From positions 18,745,862 to 18,809,861 of the forward strand of contig NC_134675.1 in the NCBI RefSeq assembly GCF_030463565.1: a stretch of 64,000 nt of DNA. The letters are read 5' to 3'. The position numbers and the translations under genes were made by a program. The stretch is from Pelecanus crispus (taxonomy: Eukaryota; Chordata; Aves; Pelecaniformes; Pelecanidae). A model generated the notes under the pieces. That model saw only the letters and a list, made by a program, of their open reading frames with translations, did not search any database and had not been told where the DNA came from. Of the stretch, positions 34,136-44,094 are shown one piece after another (the stretch's first letter is position 1; each line of letters starts with the position of its first letter).

Positions 34136-34734
34136 TGTGGTGGGTTGACCTTGGCTGGATGCCAGGTGCCCACCAAGCTGCTCTATCACTCCCCCTCCTC
34201 AGCAGGACAGGGGGAGGGAGAAAATAAGATGGAAAAAACCTCATGGGTCAAGATAAAAGCAGTTTAATAAAGCAAAAGCAAAAGCCAAAGCCGCGTGCAG
34301 AAGCAAAGGAAAACAAAAGATTTATTCTCTACTTCCCATCAGCAGGCTATGTCCAGACACTTTCTGGGAAGCAGGGCTTCAGTATGCGTAGCAGTTGCTC
34401 CGGAAGATAAATGTCGTAATAACAAATGCCGTACCTTCCTCCTCCTTTCTCTCAGTTTTTATTGCTGAGCCGATGTCATATGGTATGGAATATCCCTTTG
34501 GTCAGTTTGGGTCAGCTGTCCTGGCTATGTCCCCTCACAAGATCTTGCCCATCCCCAGCCTACTGGTGAGGGGGGGAAATGTTGGAGAGACAGCCTTGAT
34601 GCCGTGGGAGCACTGCTCAGCAGTAGCCAAAACAATGGTGTGTTACCAACACCTTTCTAGCTACCGATACAAAGCACAGCACTATGAGGGCTGCTATGGG
34701 GAAGATTAACTCCATCTCAGGCAGACCCAATACA
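34136..34734 (-). mobile_element. 5' LTR of element D (type 2)
   Basis: TGTGGTGGGTTGACCTTGGC to GGCAGACCCAATACA; in its own sense it starts TGTATTGGGTCTGCCTGAGA. It has the shared core in reverse (CATATGGTATGGAATATCCC) and an AAAGCAAAAGCAAAAGCC stretch. The same LTR type occurs in the opposite orientation at 44866-45471. Together they bracket the inverted DHX29 block. Confidence 0.92.
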
Positions 34735-34831
34735 CCCACTTTGTTATCTATTTTTACATTCGCATCATTGTGGGCTACTGAAGGGAAAAAGGGAAATGTG
34801 TTGAAACTTCTCCTTTCCTAAGCTGTTTTTC

Positions 34832-34892
34832 CTTTCTCTCTCTCTTTTCTTTTTCTTCTTTTTTTTTTTTTGGTTTTTTTTTTTTGTTTTAC
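34832..34892. repeat. Low-complexity polypyrimidine tract
   Basis: CTCTCT followed by T-rich sequence with runs of about 14 T. It lies in intronic sequence 240 bp ahead of the first plus-strand DHX29 exon. Confidence 0.9.
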
Positions 34893-35131
34893 TGGGCTCG
34901 AAATACTGAATGTGTTTTGCTGGAAAGGAAAGATTCTTGAAACACATCTCAGTGAGATTAGGAAAGTGACTATAAAAGTTTGAGAGGTTTTGACTGTTAG
35001 TTACTTAAAATCTAATTGTTCTTCCTTTTGTGTAAACTTGGTATAAAGGAGAAAAATCCACATTTTTTTTTATGAAGTTCATTAAAAATGACAAGCGTTC
35101 AACTTGTAATTAATAATTCTCTTTGAAATAG

Positions 35132-35252
35132 AACAAGGTACATACATCTGGCTGCCAAGCTTCAGAAGCAAAAGAATAAGCAAGCATCTCCAAGCAAGAC
35201 AAAGACAAGCAAGGCCAGAAGGTAGCACAGAAGAAAATAAGAATTCAGCAAG
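35132..35252 (+). pseudogene. DHX29: DHX29 N-terminal exon, broken, inverted block
   Basis: Acceptor-like GAAATAG at the left and AGCAAG/GTAGAG donor at the right. The plus strand encodes YIHLAAKLQKQKNKQAS, matching the DHX29 segment with YLHLAAKLLDAKEQA that precedes the KNKQGQKEAQEK region, followed by Lys-rich sequence interrupted by two stops (TAG and TAA) and a small frame change near the start. The orientation is opposite to the DHX29 exons at 26-28 kb and 50-52 kb. With the two next exons it forms a collinear trio on the plus strand. Confidence 0.75.
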
Positions 35253-35530
35253 GTAGAGCTATGCAAATTGCCTGTGTTTTATTTTGTGGCCTGCATATTT
35301 GTTAGGCAAGTCAGTCTCTGAGTCGGATTGAATTGATTTCATCATCTTTGATGTCACTATGTGAATTGCAGGTTTTTCTGAATCTATTCATGTGGGTCAA
35401 ATTCTAAAATGTTAGTAACACTTCATTACTTCTAGTTTTGGGTGCTCAATTAATATAATGAATCTTTTCTTTTTAAGGAATAGATGCTCAGCAATTGGTG
35501 GGTATAAGTTGTATTCTCTCTCCTTGAAAG

Positions 35531-35677
35531 AAGTGGTAATACTTGAAGAACATGCTGTATTTCATCTGGCTATAAAGATTTCAAACCAACAACAAAATGA
35601 AAAGAAAAAAAATCCCTTACCTCATCCTCAAGAAACCACTTTGAATTTGAGCTTGCTTGCTGCAAAAGAAGACAAAG
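35531..35677 (+). pseudogene. DHX29: DHX29 N-terminal exon, inverted block
   Basis: After the pyrimidine-rich TTCTCTCTCCTTGAAAG, the plus strand encodes EVVILEEHAVFHLAIKISNQ then QQNEKKK and TTLNLSLLAAKEDK, matching the DHX29 stretch MKISHQQNERKK...ALNFNLF, with donor AAAG/GTGTGT. The open frame extends left to 35458 and right to 35733, but those parts look intronic. Another acceptor-like site at 35476 would give a longer exon. The low-complexity N-terminal region diverges quickly, so the Lys-rich core and order carry the call. Confidence 0.8.
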
Positions 35678-36100
35678 GTGTGTCAGGAATTGTTCAGTAC
35701 AAGCTTGACATGTACCACAAACTTCCAGTGTAAGTTATCTTTTTTTTTTCTAGGTTGTGTTGCATTGCATTGCAGTGCTCTGATTGTGGGAAAGGCAGGT
35801 AGACTACCTCACTGATCCTTTAAAGGATCTATATTTGGTTTAACACATGATGTTGAAAGCTATTTTTGCCCTACCATCATGTCTAAAATCTTGGGGTTTT
35901 TTTTTTTCTGTAGTTGTAGGGCTGTTTACTGTTCCCATTGTCACCCTCATCATTTGAAACTATTTTCATTGTAAACTTTCTGTTACTTTATTTTCTAATA
36001 GTCAAATATTAGTGAAAGTTCTAAAATTATTTAGTGATCAAAGATGGCAAACAGAATATTGTAATTAAATTCCTGCTAGATACTTTTATGGGAAAAGCAG

Positions 36101-36885
36101 TGTCACCTGACACTGAGGGGACAGACAAGTTCTTTTAGGGATCCTTGGCAGAATGATGACAGCACTAAATCATAGTTACAATTAAAGCTTTATTGTCTTG
36201 ACAGGATATTATGATTAGTATAGCACAAAAATTATTATTAGAATGGCACAGGATTTCTACAAGCAGAATCAATGTAGCACAATTTATAATAGTGTAATAC
36301 AAAATTTTATAGCTTATGGTTTCTAATCACTGGGACCCTCTGCAGATCAGGTCAAATCTTAATACGTGGTTTGCTGTATCAACATAACAATCATAATCTA
36401 GACTCAAAAAACATATAAAAGAATACAAGTCACTCAGTCCTCAGAGGAAGCAGATGACAGTGGAGGCATCCCTGACCACTGGAGGGTCATGGGTCTCACT
36501 GTCCAGCAGCAGTTCCAGGCCAAGTTCCCCCCTAGGACTTGTAACTGCTTGATTTTATAGACAGTGCTCTGTGTGCTGTCATGCTTTCCTGTTCTGTGAT
36601 GGGGTCATCAACAACACCTGGTTGGCCAGGTGCCTGGGACCTTCAAGGCTGCTAAGGAGGGAGTAATCGGCCTGGTGCCCAGGAATCTTGAGGCCGGTAG
36701 GGAGGGGAAGAAGAAATCTGTTTGGTTTATCTACTTGGTTCATAGGATCTTCAGGGCCTGATAATGAGGGAAAGGAAATGAATATATGACCCACTCGGTC
36801 ACAGAGAATGGCTGCTTGCCTTATAAAATGGCATTAGTTATGCTAACCACATTACCGGGGTCAGGAGGAGGGGGTACCAGTCACA
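36101..36885 (-). mobile_element. Solo LTR (type 5), target duplication AGCAG
   Basis: TGTCACCTGACACTGAGGGG to GGGGGTACCAGTCACA, 785 bp, with AGCAG at 36096-36100 and 36886-36890. A partial copy lies at 12508-13201. It sits in the DHX29 intron between the exons at 35.5 and 37.1 kb. Orientation is inferred from the ATTAAAGCTTTATT region and is not firm. Confidence 0.88.
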
Positions 36886-37160
36886 AGCAGAAATTTCTAT
36901 TGTGTATCAGTGCCAGTATTTTCCCTCTGTTTATTTAACAGAGCTACAGAACATTTCAGTAAATACTGCTTTCTAGTAAAAATACATTTGAAGAGAAGTC
37001 TTGGCTCTCAAAGGAATGTAAAATAAATTTTAGGAGAATTAAAATGTGTGTCTTTCTGCTCTTATAGTGAAAAATAAAGAACCACTAGATATAAGAAACT
37101 TTGATTATAGTGCTCGAAGCTGGACTGGTAAGTCTCCAAAATAATTTTTGATTGACTTGT

Positions 37161-37726
37161 TGTCCTGGTTTCGGCTGGGATAGAGTTAATTTTCTTCCTA
37201 GTAGCAGGCATAGTGCTGTGTTTTGGATTTAGTATGAGAAGAATGTTGATAACACGCTGATGTTTTTAGTTATTGCTAAGTACTGCTCATGCTGGTCAAG
37301 GACTTTTCAGCTTCCCATGCTCTGCCAGGTGCACAAGAAGCTGGGAGGGGGCACAGCCAGAATAGTTGATCCAAACTGACCAAAGGGCTATTCCATACCA
37401 CATGACATCATGCTCAGTATATAAACTGGGGGGGGGTTGGCCGGGGAGCAGTGATTGCTGCTTGGGAACTGGCTGGGTATCGGTCGGCGGGTGATGAGCA
37501 ATTGCATTGTGCATCACTTGCATTGTATATTATTATTATTATTATATTGTTATTATTATCATTATTATTTTACTTTATTTCAATTATTAAACTGTTCTTA
37601 TCTCAACCCAGGAGTGTTTTTTTTCCACTCTTACTCCTCTGATTCTCTCCCCCATCCCATCGGGGTAGGGGAAGTGAGCGAGCGGCTGCGTGGTGCTTGG
37701 TTGCTGGCTGGGGCTAAACCATGTCA
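37161..37726 (+). mobile_element. 5' LTR of provirus A (type 1)
   Basis: TGTCCTGGTTTCGGCTGGGA to GGGCTAAACCATGTCA. Core module at 37375-37417, TATA at about 37418-37424 (AGTATATAAAC), ATT-rich tract at 37529-37565, and ATTAAA near 37586 as possible polyadenylation signal. The terminal ACCATGTCA differs from the usual ACCACGACA. Confidence 0.93.
37375..37425 (+). promoter_or_regulatory. Conserved LTR core with TATA box
   Basis: CTGACCAAAGGGCTATTCCA, then TACCACATGACATCATGCTC, then AGTATATAAAC. Nearly the same module occurs in every long type-1 and type-2 LTR of the window although the rest of type 2 is very different. TGACATCA is a half-variant of a cAMP-response/ATF site. The role is inferred from position. 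Confidence 0.6.
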
Positions 37727-37734
37727 GTTCTTTT

Positions 37735-37752
37735 TGGCGCCCAACGTGGGGC
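37735..37752 (+). other. Primer-binding site, tRNA-Lys type
   Basis: TGGCGCCCAACGTGGGGC, eight bases after the LTR end. It is the complement of the 3' end of tRNA-Lys(1,2)-type primers. The same sequence is at 54724-54741 in provirus B. Confidence 0.88.
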
Positions 37753-37846
37753 ACAAAGGGTTTGAGATAATAACAGATTAACCAGAGTGTATTAAGGAAT
37801 TTGTTGACAGTTGCCGGTCATGATATTAGTTCATCTGATCTGTACC

Positions 37847-39775
37847 ATGTTCTTTTCCTGGCTGTGCATGTTAAAGCTTGGTGTTGGTCTGTGCATTGCA
37901 CTATGCTCTGCAGTGATCAATGATGTTTTGCTTGGGAGGTTCCTTATCGAAATCCTGACCTTGAGCATTGTTTGGTATCTGGGTTTCATACACAAGTCAT
38001 TACTGTACTTTGGGTGCCACCTCATGGAAACAGTTAGCAATTATACCTTTTCCTCGGAGAGGTTTTTTGTGGAGGAAATACAAAATGGCACCTTCATTAC
38101 CTTATTCTATAATGCTTCCTCCCTCATTACAAAAATTTTTCAGTATCTTGAACATCCCTGGGCAGTTAAGATACTTCTATTGATACTTCTTGGGAATATT
38201 GTTTTGGTTTTGACAAAGGTTAGTAAGCGCTTTAAGAATATCATCCAGAGACCTGCCCCAAGGCTGGAGAGTTATGAGTGGCAGGCTGTGTGGGATTGTA
38301 TGGGCAAGTACCTAGGGCAGTGGGCACCTCCAATGTTTTGGAACTTCACCCCTGAACAAGTGCAGAATCCTGAAGAACTAGTAAAGTATTTGGGAAAAGT
38401 ATGTTGTCACCCTGGCAACTCCAGAGAGACACAACTCATTGCAACATGCTGGGGGCTGGCCCATGCTTATAGAGCCCTGTTGAACACTATTCAGTACCCT
38501 CAAGGGAAACAGAGGGTCTCTGGATCGGATGACAAAACAACAGGCACTGCAGCTACTCCAACCACAGCCACGGGCACTGCGGCTACTAGAACCCCCACCA
38601 CAGGTACTGCAGCCACTCCAACCCCAGTGACAGGCACTGTGGCTAAAACAGAGAATCAACCCGCGCCAGTATCAGTTGCCCCTATACAGAAGAAAAAATA
38701 CACGAGAAAATCAGCTCATTTAGTAAGGGATGAAGATGAACCAGGGCCATCACGAGAACCAGAGGAGGAAGAACCCATAAATGAGATGGTAACCACCCAA
38801 TTCCTATCCCTGAGTGAGCTGCGAGATATGCGAAAAGATTTCAGTCGTCATCCAGGCAAGCACATCATCACCTGGCTGCTCCGATGCTGGGATAACGGGG
38901 CCAGTAGCCTGGAATTAGAGGGTAAGGAAGCCAAGCAGCTAGGATCCCTTTCTAGGGAAGGGGGCATTGACAAAGCAATTGGAAAAGGGGCAAAACCGCT
39001 CAGCCTCTGGAGGCGACTTCTGTCAAGCATGAAGGAAAGGTATCCCTTCAAGGAGGATGTTATATATAGCCCAGGCAAATGGACCACCGTAGAGAAGGGT
39101 ATCCAGTACCTGAGGGAATTAGGTGTGCTGGAGGTTATTTATAGTGACCTGAATGATGAGCAGTTACCCAAAGACCCAGATGAAGTCAGGTGCACACGAC
39201 CCATGTGGCGGAAGGTGATACGGAACACACCAGCATCGTATTCCAACTCGTTGGCAATACTGGCCTGGAAAGATGACGAGGCACCAATGGTGGATGAAGT
39301 GGCTGGACGACTCCGGGAATATGAAGAAAGTATCTCTTCATCCCTATGGGCCTGTGTCTCGGCTGTGGAAAAACTGTCTGAAAAAATGTGCCGAGAGTTC
39401 CAACAACTCAGAGGGGATCTGTCCTACTCCCCACCTGCACGGACCAGTGTCTCAGCCATTAGGAGTCAACGTCCCTATGCTCAAGAGAGAGGATATAGAG
39501 GATACACACCACGGGGCACCCTGTGGTTTTACCTGCGTGACCACGGAGAGGACATGAGGAAGTGGGATGGAAAATCCACCTCGACCCTAGAGGCACAGGT
39601 GCATGAGTTGCAAGGAAAAACTATTACAAAAGGTGGTTCTCCCAGGAAAATTGCAGCTCCAGTTTCAAGTGAGCAGTTCCCCAGACAGAGGAGGAGGGCT
39701 AATTCTACTCCCGATCTTAATCAAGGGACTTTTGATTCACATGTACAAGGAGTGAACAACGAATACTATGACTAG
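37847..39775 (+). CDS. gag: gag of provirus A with N-terminal membrane region
   Basis: An open frame of 642 codons from the ATG shared with provirus B; an upstream in-frame ATG at 37820 is absent in B. Residues 4-24 and 32-56 are hydrophobic. Residues 60-100 carry three N-glycosylation sequons (N65, N80, N89), then a third hydrophobic segment at about 106-123 (KILLLILLGNIVLVL). A spacer and a Thr/Pro/Ala 10-residue repeat array (38540-38648) follow, then a basic stretch and a helical region with LRDMRKDF and VEKGIQYLRELGVLEVIYSD. It ends EYYD. No CCHC zinc knuckle is visible. Function as gag is inferred from position ahead of protease; membrane segments at a gag N-terminus are unusual. Confidence 0.82.
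   Translation: MFFSWLCMLKLGVGLCIALCSAVINDVLLGRFLIEILTLSIVWYLGFIHKSLLYFGCHLMETVSNYTFSSERFFVEEIQNGTFITLFYNASSLITKIFQYLEHPWAVKILLLILLGNIVLVLTKVSKRFKNIIQRPAPRLESYEWQAVWDCMGKYLGQWAPPMFWNFTPEQVQNPEELVKYLGKVCCHPGNSRETQLIATCWGLAHAYRALLNTIQYPQGKQRVSGSDDKTTGTAATPTTATGTAATRTPTTGTAATPTPVTGTVAKTENQPAPVSVAPIQKKKYTRKSAHLVRDEDEPGPSREPEEEEPINEMVTTQFLSLSELRDMRKDFSRHPGKHIITWLLRCWDNGASSLELEGKEAKQLGSLSREGGIDKAIGKGAKPLSLWRRLLSSMKERYPFKEDVIYSPGKWTTVEKGIQYLRELGVLEVIYSDLNDEQLPKDPDEVRCTRPMWRKVIRNTPASYSNSLAILAWKDDEAPMVDEVAGRLREYEESISSSLWACVSAVEKLSEKMCREFQQLRGDLSYSPPARTSVSAIRSQRPYAQERGYRGYTPRGTLWFYLRDHGEDMRKWDGKSTSTLEAQVHELQGKTITKGGSPRKIAAPVSSEQFPRQRRRANSTPDLNQGTFDSHVQGVNNEYYD
38540..38648 (+). repeat. 30-bp tandem repeat in gag, about 3 units
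   Basis: In-frame units encoding the pattern GTAATPTPTT. Provirus B has about six units at 55538-55732. Confidence 0.85.
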
Positions 39776-39778
39776 TGT

Positions 39779-39781
39779 TAG
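39779..39781 (+). promoter_or_regulatory. gag-pol junction stop (UAG) in provirus A
   Basis: TAG followed by AGGGGCCC, with pol open in the same frame after it and no ATG near. The equivalent junction exists in provirus B (56862), element C (16685) and element D (33216). In A an additional TAG two codons upstream (39773) comes from CAG to TAG and ends gag early. Confidence 0.65.
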
Positions 39782-42700
39782 AGGGGCCCTGCCTCCAGCC
39801 AGGTGGAGGAAAGGGACAACCGGGTTTCCTGGACTGTGTGGGTTCAATGGCCTGGCACATCAGACCCACAGGAGTATAAAGCTCTAGTGGACACCGGTGC
39901 ACAGTGTACCCTAATGATATCAAGCTATACAGGGGCAGAACCCATTTATATTTCTGGAGGGACAGGGCGATCCCAACAGGTAACTGTACTGGAGGCCAAA
40001 GTGAGCCTAGCTGGGAATGAGTGACAGAAGCACCCCATTGTGACTGGCCCAGAGGCTCCGTTCATCCTTGGCATAGACTACCTCAGGAGAGGGTATTTCA
40101 AGGACCCAAAAGGGTACCGGTGGGCTTTTGGTATAGCTGCTTTGGAGACAGAGGAAATTAAACAGTTGTCCACCTTGCCCGGTCTCTCAGAGGACCCTTC
40201 CATTGTGGGGTTGCTGAAGGTTGAGGAACAACAGGTGCCAATCGCTACCACAACTGTGCACAGGCGGCAATATTGCACCAACCGAGACTCCCTGATTCCC
40301 ATCCATAACCTGATTCGTCGACTGGAGAGCCAGGGAGTGATCAGCAAGACTCGCTCACCCTTTAACAGTCCCATATGGCCAGTGCGAAAGTCTAACGGGG
40401 AGTGCAGACTAACAGTGGACTATCGTGGCCTGAGCGAAGTTACACCGCCATTGAGTGCTGCCGTGCCAGACATGCTAGAACTTCAATACGAACTGGAGTC
40501 AAAGGCAGCCAAGTGCTATGCCACAACTGATATCGCTAATGCGTTTTTCTCCATCCCTTTGGCAGCAGAGTGCAGGCCCCAGTTTGCTTTTACCTGGAGG
40601 GGTGTTCAGTAAACCTGGAATCAACTGCCCCAGGGGTGGAAACACAGCCCCACCATTTGCCATAGACTGATCCAGACGGCACTGGAACAGGGTGAAGCTC
40701 TGAAACACATGCAATACATTGATGACATCATTGTGTGGGGCAATACAGCAGAAGAAGTTTTTGAGAAGGGAAAGAAAATAGTCCAAAACCTTCTGAAGGC
40801 TGGTTTTGCCATAAAACAGAGTAAGGTCAAGGGGCCTGCACAGGAGATCCAGTTTTTAGGAATAAAATGGCAAGATGGACGTCGTCAGATCCCAATGGAT
40901 GTGATCAACAAAATAACAGCTATGTCCCCACCAACTAGCAAAAAGGAAACACAAGCTTTCTTAGGCGTTGTGGGTTTTTGGAGAATGCATATTCCAAATT
41001 ACAGCCAGATTGTAAGCCCTCTCTATCAAGTGACCCAGAAGAAGAACGAATTCAAATGGGGCCCTGAGCAACAACAAGCCTTTGAACAAATTAAACGGGA
41101 GATAGTTCATGCAGTAGCCCTTGGGCCAGTCTCGGCAGGGCAGGATATTAAAAACGTGCTCTACACCGCAGCCGGGGAGAATGGCCCTACCTGGAAGCTC
41201 TGGCAGAAAGCACCAGGGGAGACTCGAGGTCGACCCCTAGGGTTTTGGAGTCGGGGATACAGAGGATCCGAAGCCCGCTATACTCCAACTGAGAAAGAGA
41301 TACTGGCAGCATATGAAGGGGTTCGAGCTGCTTCAGAAGTGGTTGGTACTGAAGCACAGCTCCTGCTGGCACCCCGACTGCCGGTGCTGGGGTGGATGTT
41401 CAAAGGGAGGGTCCCCTCTACACATCATGCAACTGATGCTACGTGGAGTAAGTGGGTTGCATTGATCACACAACGGGCTCGAACAGGAAACCCCAGTCAC
41501 CCAGGAATCTTGGAAGTGATCATGGACTGGCCAGAAGGCAAAAACTTAGAATATCACCAGAGGAGGAGGTGACACGTGCTGAAGAGGCCCCACTGTATAA
41601 TAAATATCCAGAAAACGAGAAGCAATATGCCCTGTTCACTGATGGGTCCTGTTGTCTTGTGGGAAAGCATTGGAGGTGGAAAGCTGCTGTATGGAGTCCT
41701 ATACGACAGTTCGCAGAAACTGCTGAAGGAGAAGGGGAGTCGAGTCAGTTTGCAGAGGTGAAAGCCATCCAGCTGGCTGGCTTTAGGTATTGCTGAATGA
41801 GAAAAGTGGCCAGTCCTTTATCTCTATACTGACTCATGGATGGTGGCAAATGCCCTGTGGGGGTGGCTGCAGCAATGGAAGCAGAGCAACTGGCAGCGTA
41901 GAGGCAAACCCATCTGGGCTGCCGCATTATGGCAAGATATTGCAGCCTGGGTAGAGAACCTGGTTGTAAAAGTTCGTCACATAGATGCTCACGTACCCAG
42001 GAGCCGGGCTACTGACGAACATCAAAACAACCAGCAGGCGGGTCAGGCTGCTAAGATTGAAGTGGCTCAGGTGGATTTGGACTGGCAACATAAGGGTGAA
42101 TTATTTATAGCTTGGTGGGCCCATGACGCCTCAGGCCATCAAGGAAGGGATGCAACATATAGATGGGCTCGTGACCAAGGGATGGACTTAACTATGGAGA
42201 GTATTGCACAAGTTATTCATGCATGTGAAACATGCGCTGCAATCAAGCAAGCCAAGCGGTTCAAGCCCCTTGGGTATAATGAACGACGGCTGAAATATAA
42301 ATATGGGGAGGCCTGGCAGATTTATTATATCACGCTCCCACAAACTCGCCAAGGCAAGCGCCATGTGCTCACCATGGTGGAAGCAACCACCGGATGGTTG
42401 GAAACATATCCCGTGCCCCATGTCACCACCCGGAACACCATCCTGGGCCTTGAAAAGCAAGTCCTGTGGCAACATGGCACCCCAGAAAGAATCGAGTCAG
42501 ACAATGGGACTCATTTCCGAAACAACCTCATAGACACCCGGGCCAAAGAGCACGGCATTGAGTGGGTATATCACATCCCATACCATGCACCAGCCTCGGG
42601 GATAATCGAGCGATACAATGGACTGTTAAAGACTACCCTGAGAGCAATGGGTGGTGGGACATTCAAACATTGGGATACACATTTGGCAAAAGCCACCTGG

Positions 42701-42970
42701 TTAGTCAACACTAGGGGATCTGCCAATCGAGCTGGCCCTGCCCAATCAAAAGTTCTACGTACTGCAGAAGGAGATAAAGTCCCTGTAGTGCACATAAAAA
42801 ATATGCTGGGGAACACAGTCTGGGTTACTCCTGCCTCAGGCAAAGACAAACCCATTCATGGGATTGTTTTTGCTCAAGGACCTGGGTGCACTTGCTGGGT
42901 GATGAGCAAGGATGGGGAAGTCCGATGTGTACCTCAAGGGAATTTGATTTTGGGTGAAAATAGCCAATGA
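39782..42970 (+). pseudogene. pol: pro-pol of provirus A, damaged
   Basis: Protease with ALVDTGAQCTLM, then ILGIDYLRRGYFKD, RT with the first Asp in TDIANAF, PQGWKHSPTI and YIDDIIVWG, connection, RNase H with ALFTDGSC and YTDSWMVANALWG, integrase zinc region (HDASGHQGRD...CETCAAIKQ) and core. Lesions: TGG to TGA at 40022, TAC to TAA at 40610, a 1-base loss near 41545, an insertion plus TGA near 41780-41795, and WQIYYITL instead of WQIDYITL in integrase (first catalytic Asp lost). The C-terminus is intact to 42970 and is longer than in B. Protease, RT, RNase H and integrase order is normal. Confidence 0.93.
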
Positions 42971-43451
42971 ACTGAATTGTATGATATTAATTGCTATATA
43001 ATACTGTATGTTATCTCTTATTGTATGTTATCTCTTAACTGTATGTTAATGTAATAATACAGTATAATGTTAATATAATAATATAGTCTGTTAATGTTAA
43101 GTATATAGTACTGTATGTTATGGTTGCTATATGCCATATCAATGGTATTACAGTGAGAACTGCCCAGCTTAATGGAAATGAACTTTGATGAAACCGTGTT
43201 GGAATGAGAACTGGCTTCAGCATGCAACCATCCAACACTGCACTCCATCTCTCCTGCTCTGAAAGACAGATGGAACCCAAAGTCATGGGCTAAATGAACT
43301 CACTGGACATTGTAGAGGGATGGGCCATAGACGAAGGGAATGATATCTGTGTGTATATCAAGATAGGGAAAGCGGTGGTGATTAATTAGAACACATTGGA
43401 GAGGGGAGGGCCTGTGCATGACGTAGATGGTATAGAATAAGGGGTGGATAC
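42971..43451 (+). other. 3' non-coding region of provirus A
   Basis: About 480 bp between pol and the 3' LTR, where other retroviruses have env. It begins with AT-rich short repeats (TGTATGTTATCTCTTA twice, 43007-43040) and ends with GAATAAGGGGTGGATAC just before the LTR, a possible short polypurine primer. No coding frame. Provirus B has the same region at 60001-60518. Confidence 0.75.
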
Positions 43452-44016
43452 TGTCCTGGTTTTGGCTGGGATAGAGTTAATTTTCTTCCTAGTAGCGGGC
43501 ATAGTGCTGTGTTTTGGATTTAGTAGGAGAAGAATGTTGATAACACGCTGATGTTTTTAGTTGTTGCTAAGTACTGCTTATGCTGGTCAAGGACTTTTCA
43601 GCTTCCCATGCTCTGCCAGGCGCACAAGAAACTGGGAGGGGGCACAGCCAGAATAGTTGATCCAAACTGGCCAAAGGGCTATTCCATACCACATGACGTC
43701 ATGCTCAGTATATAAACTGGGGGGGGTTGGCCGGGGAGCAGCGATCGCTGCTTGGGAACTGTCTGGGTATCGGTCGGCGGGTGATGAGCAATTGCATTGT
43801 GCATCACTTGCATTGTATATTCTTCTTCTTATTATATTGTTGTTATCATCATTATTATTTTACTTTATTTCAATTATTAAACTGTTCTCATCTCAACCCA
43901 GGAGTGTTTTTTTTCCACTCTTACTCCTCTGATTCTCTCCCCCATCCCATATGGGCAGGGGGAGTGAGCGAGCGGCTGCGTGGTGCTTGGTTGCTGGCTG
44001 GGGCTAAACTACGACA
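43452..44016 (+). mobile_element. 3' LTR of provirus A (type 1)
   Basis: TGTCCTGGTTTTGGCTGGGA to GGGCTAAACTACGACA. A perfect TGACGTCA palindrome (ATF/CREB site) is at 43694-43701, where most other copies have TGACATCA. Confidence 0.93.
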
Positions 44017-44094
44017 CTGGTGCAGGAAGAATTTTCCCAAGAGTCCAAATCCTGCTTTTGAAAAGGTTCCAGTTGGAAAATATTGGAAATGTAG

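Larger units (their letters stand above)
37161..44016 (+). mobile_element. Complete provirus A (Lys-primed, env-less ERV)
   Basis: LTR-PBS-gag-pro-pol-LTR, 6856 bp, inserted in a DHX29 coding exon. Flanks CTTGT (37156-37160) and CTGGT (44017-44021) are a 5-bp target duplication with one change. LTRs of 566 and 565 bp differ at about 25 positions by my manual count (roughly 4%), older than provirus B. gag is open. pol has two nonsense codons, frameshifts in the RNase H region and a Tyr in place of the first integrase catalytic Asp. No env exists between the end of pol and the 3' LTR. The element cannot move by its own enzymes. Confidence 0.95.
37068..44094 (+). pseudogene. DHX29: DHX29 exon split by provirus A
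   Basis: The exon starts after CTTATAG and encodes VKNKEPLDIRNFDYSARSWT then GKSPK, a TAA stop where DHX29 has Gln, and FLID. At 37160 it is cut by the 6.86-kb provirus. It resumes at 44022 after the duplicated 5 bp, encoding CRKNFPKSPNPAFEKVPVGK then YWKC, and ends at a GTAGG/TATGT-type donor (AAATGTAG/GTATGT, 44094). The 166-bp coding exon matches the DHX29 segment RNFDY...SWTGKSPKQF...NLPKSPNP...EKVPVG. Both a nonsense change and the insertion disable it. It is on the plus strand, inverted against the flanking DHX29 exons. Confidence 0.93.

Noticed and set aside
35458..35733. 91-codon plus-strand frame as a complete small gene
   Set aside because: Only the part 35531-35677 matches DHX29, and it is flanked by splice-like sites. 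The rest is read-through into intron.
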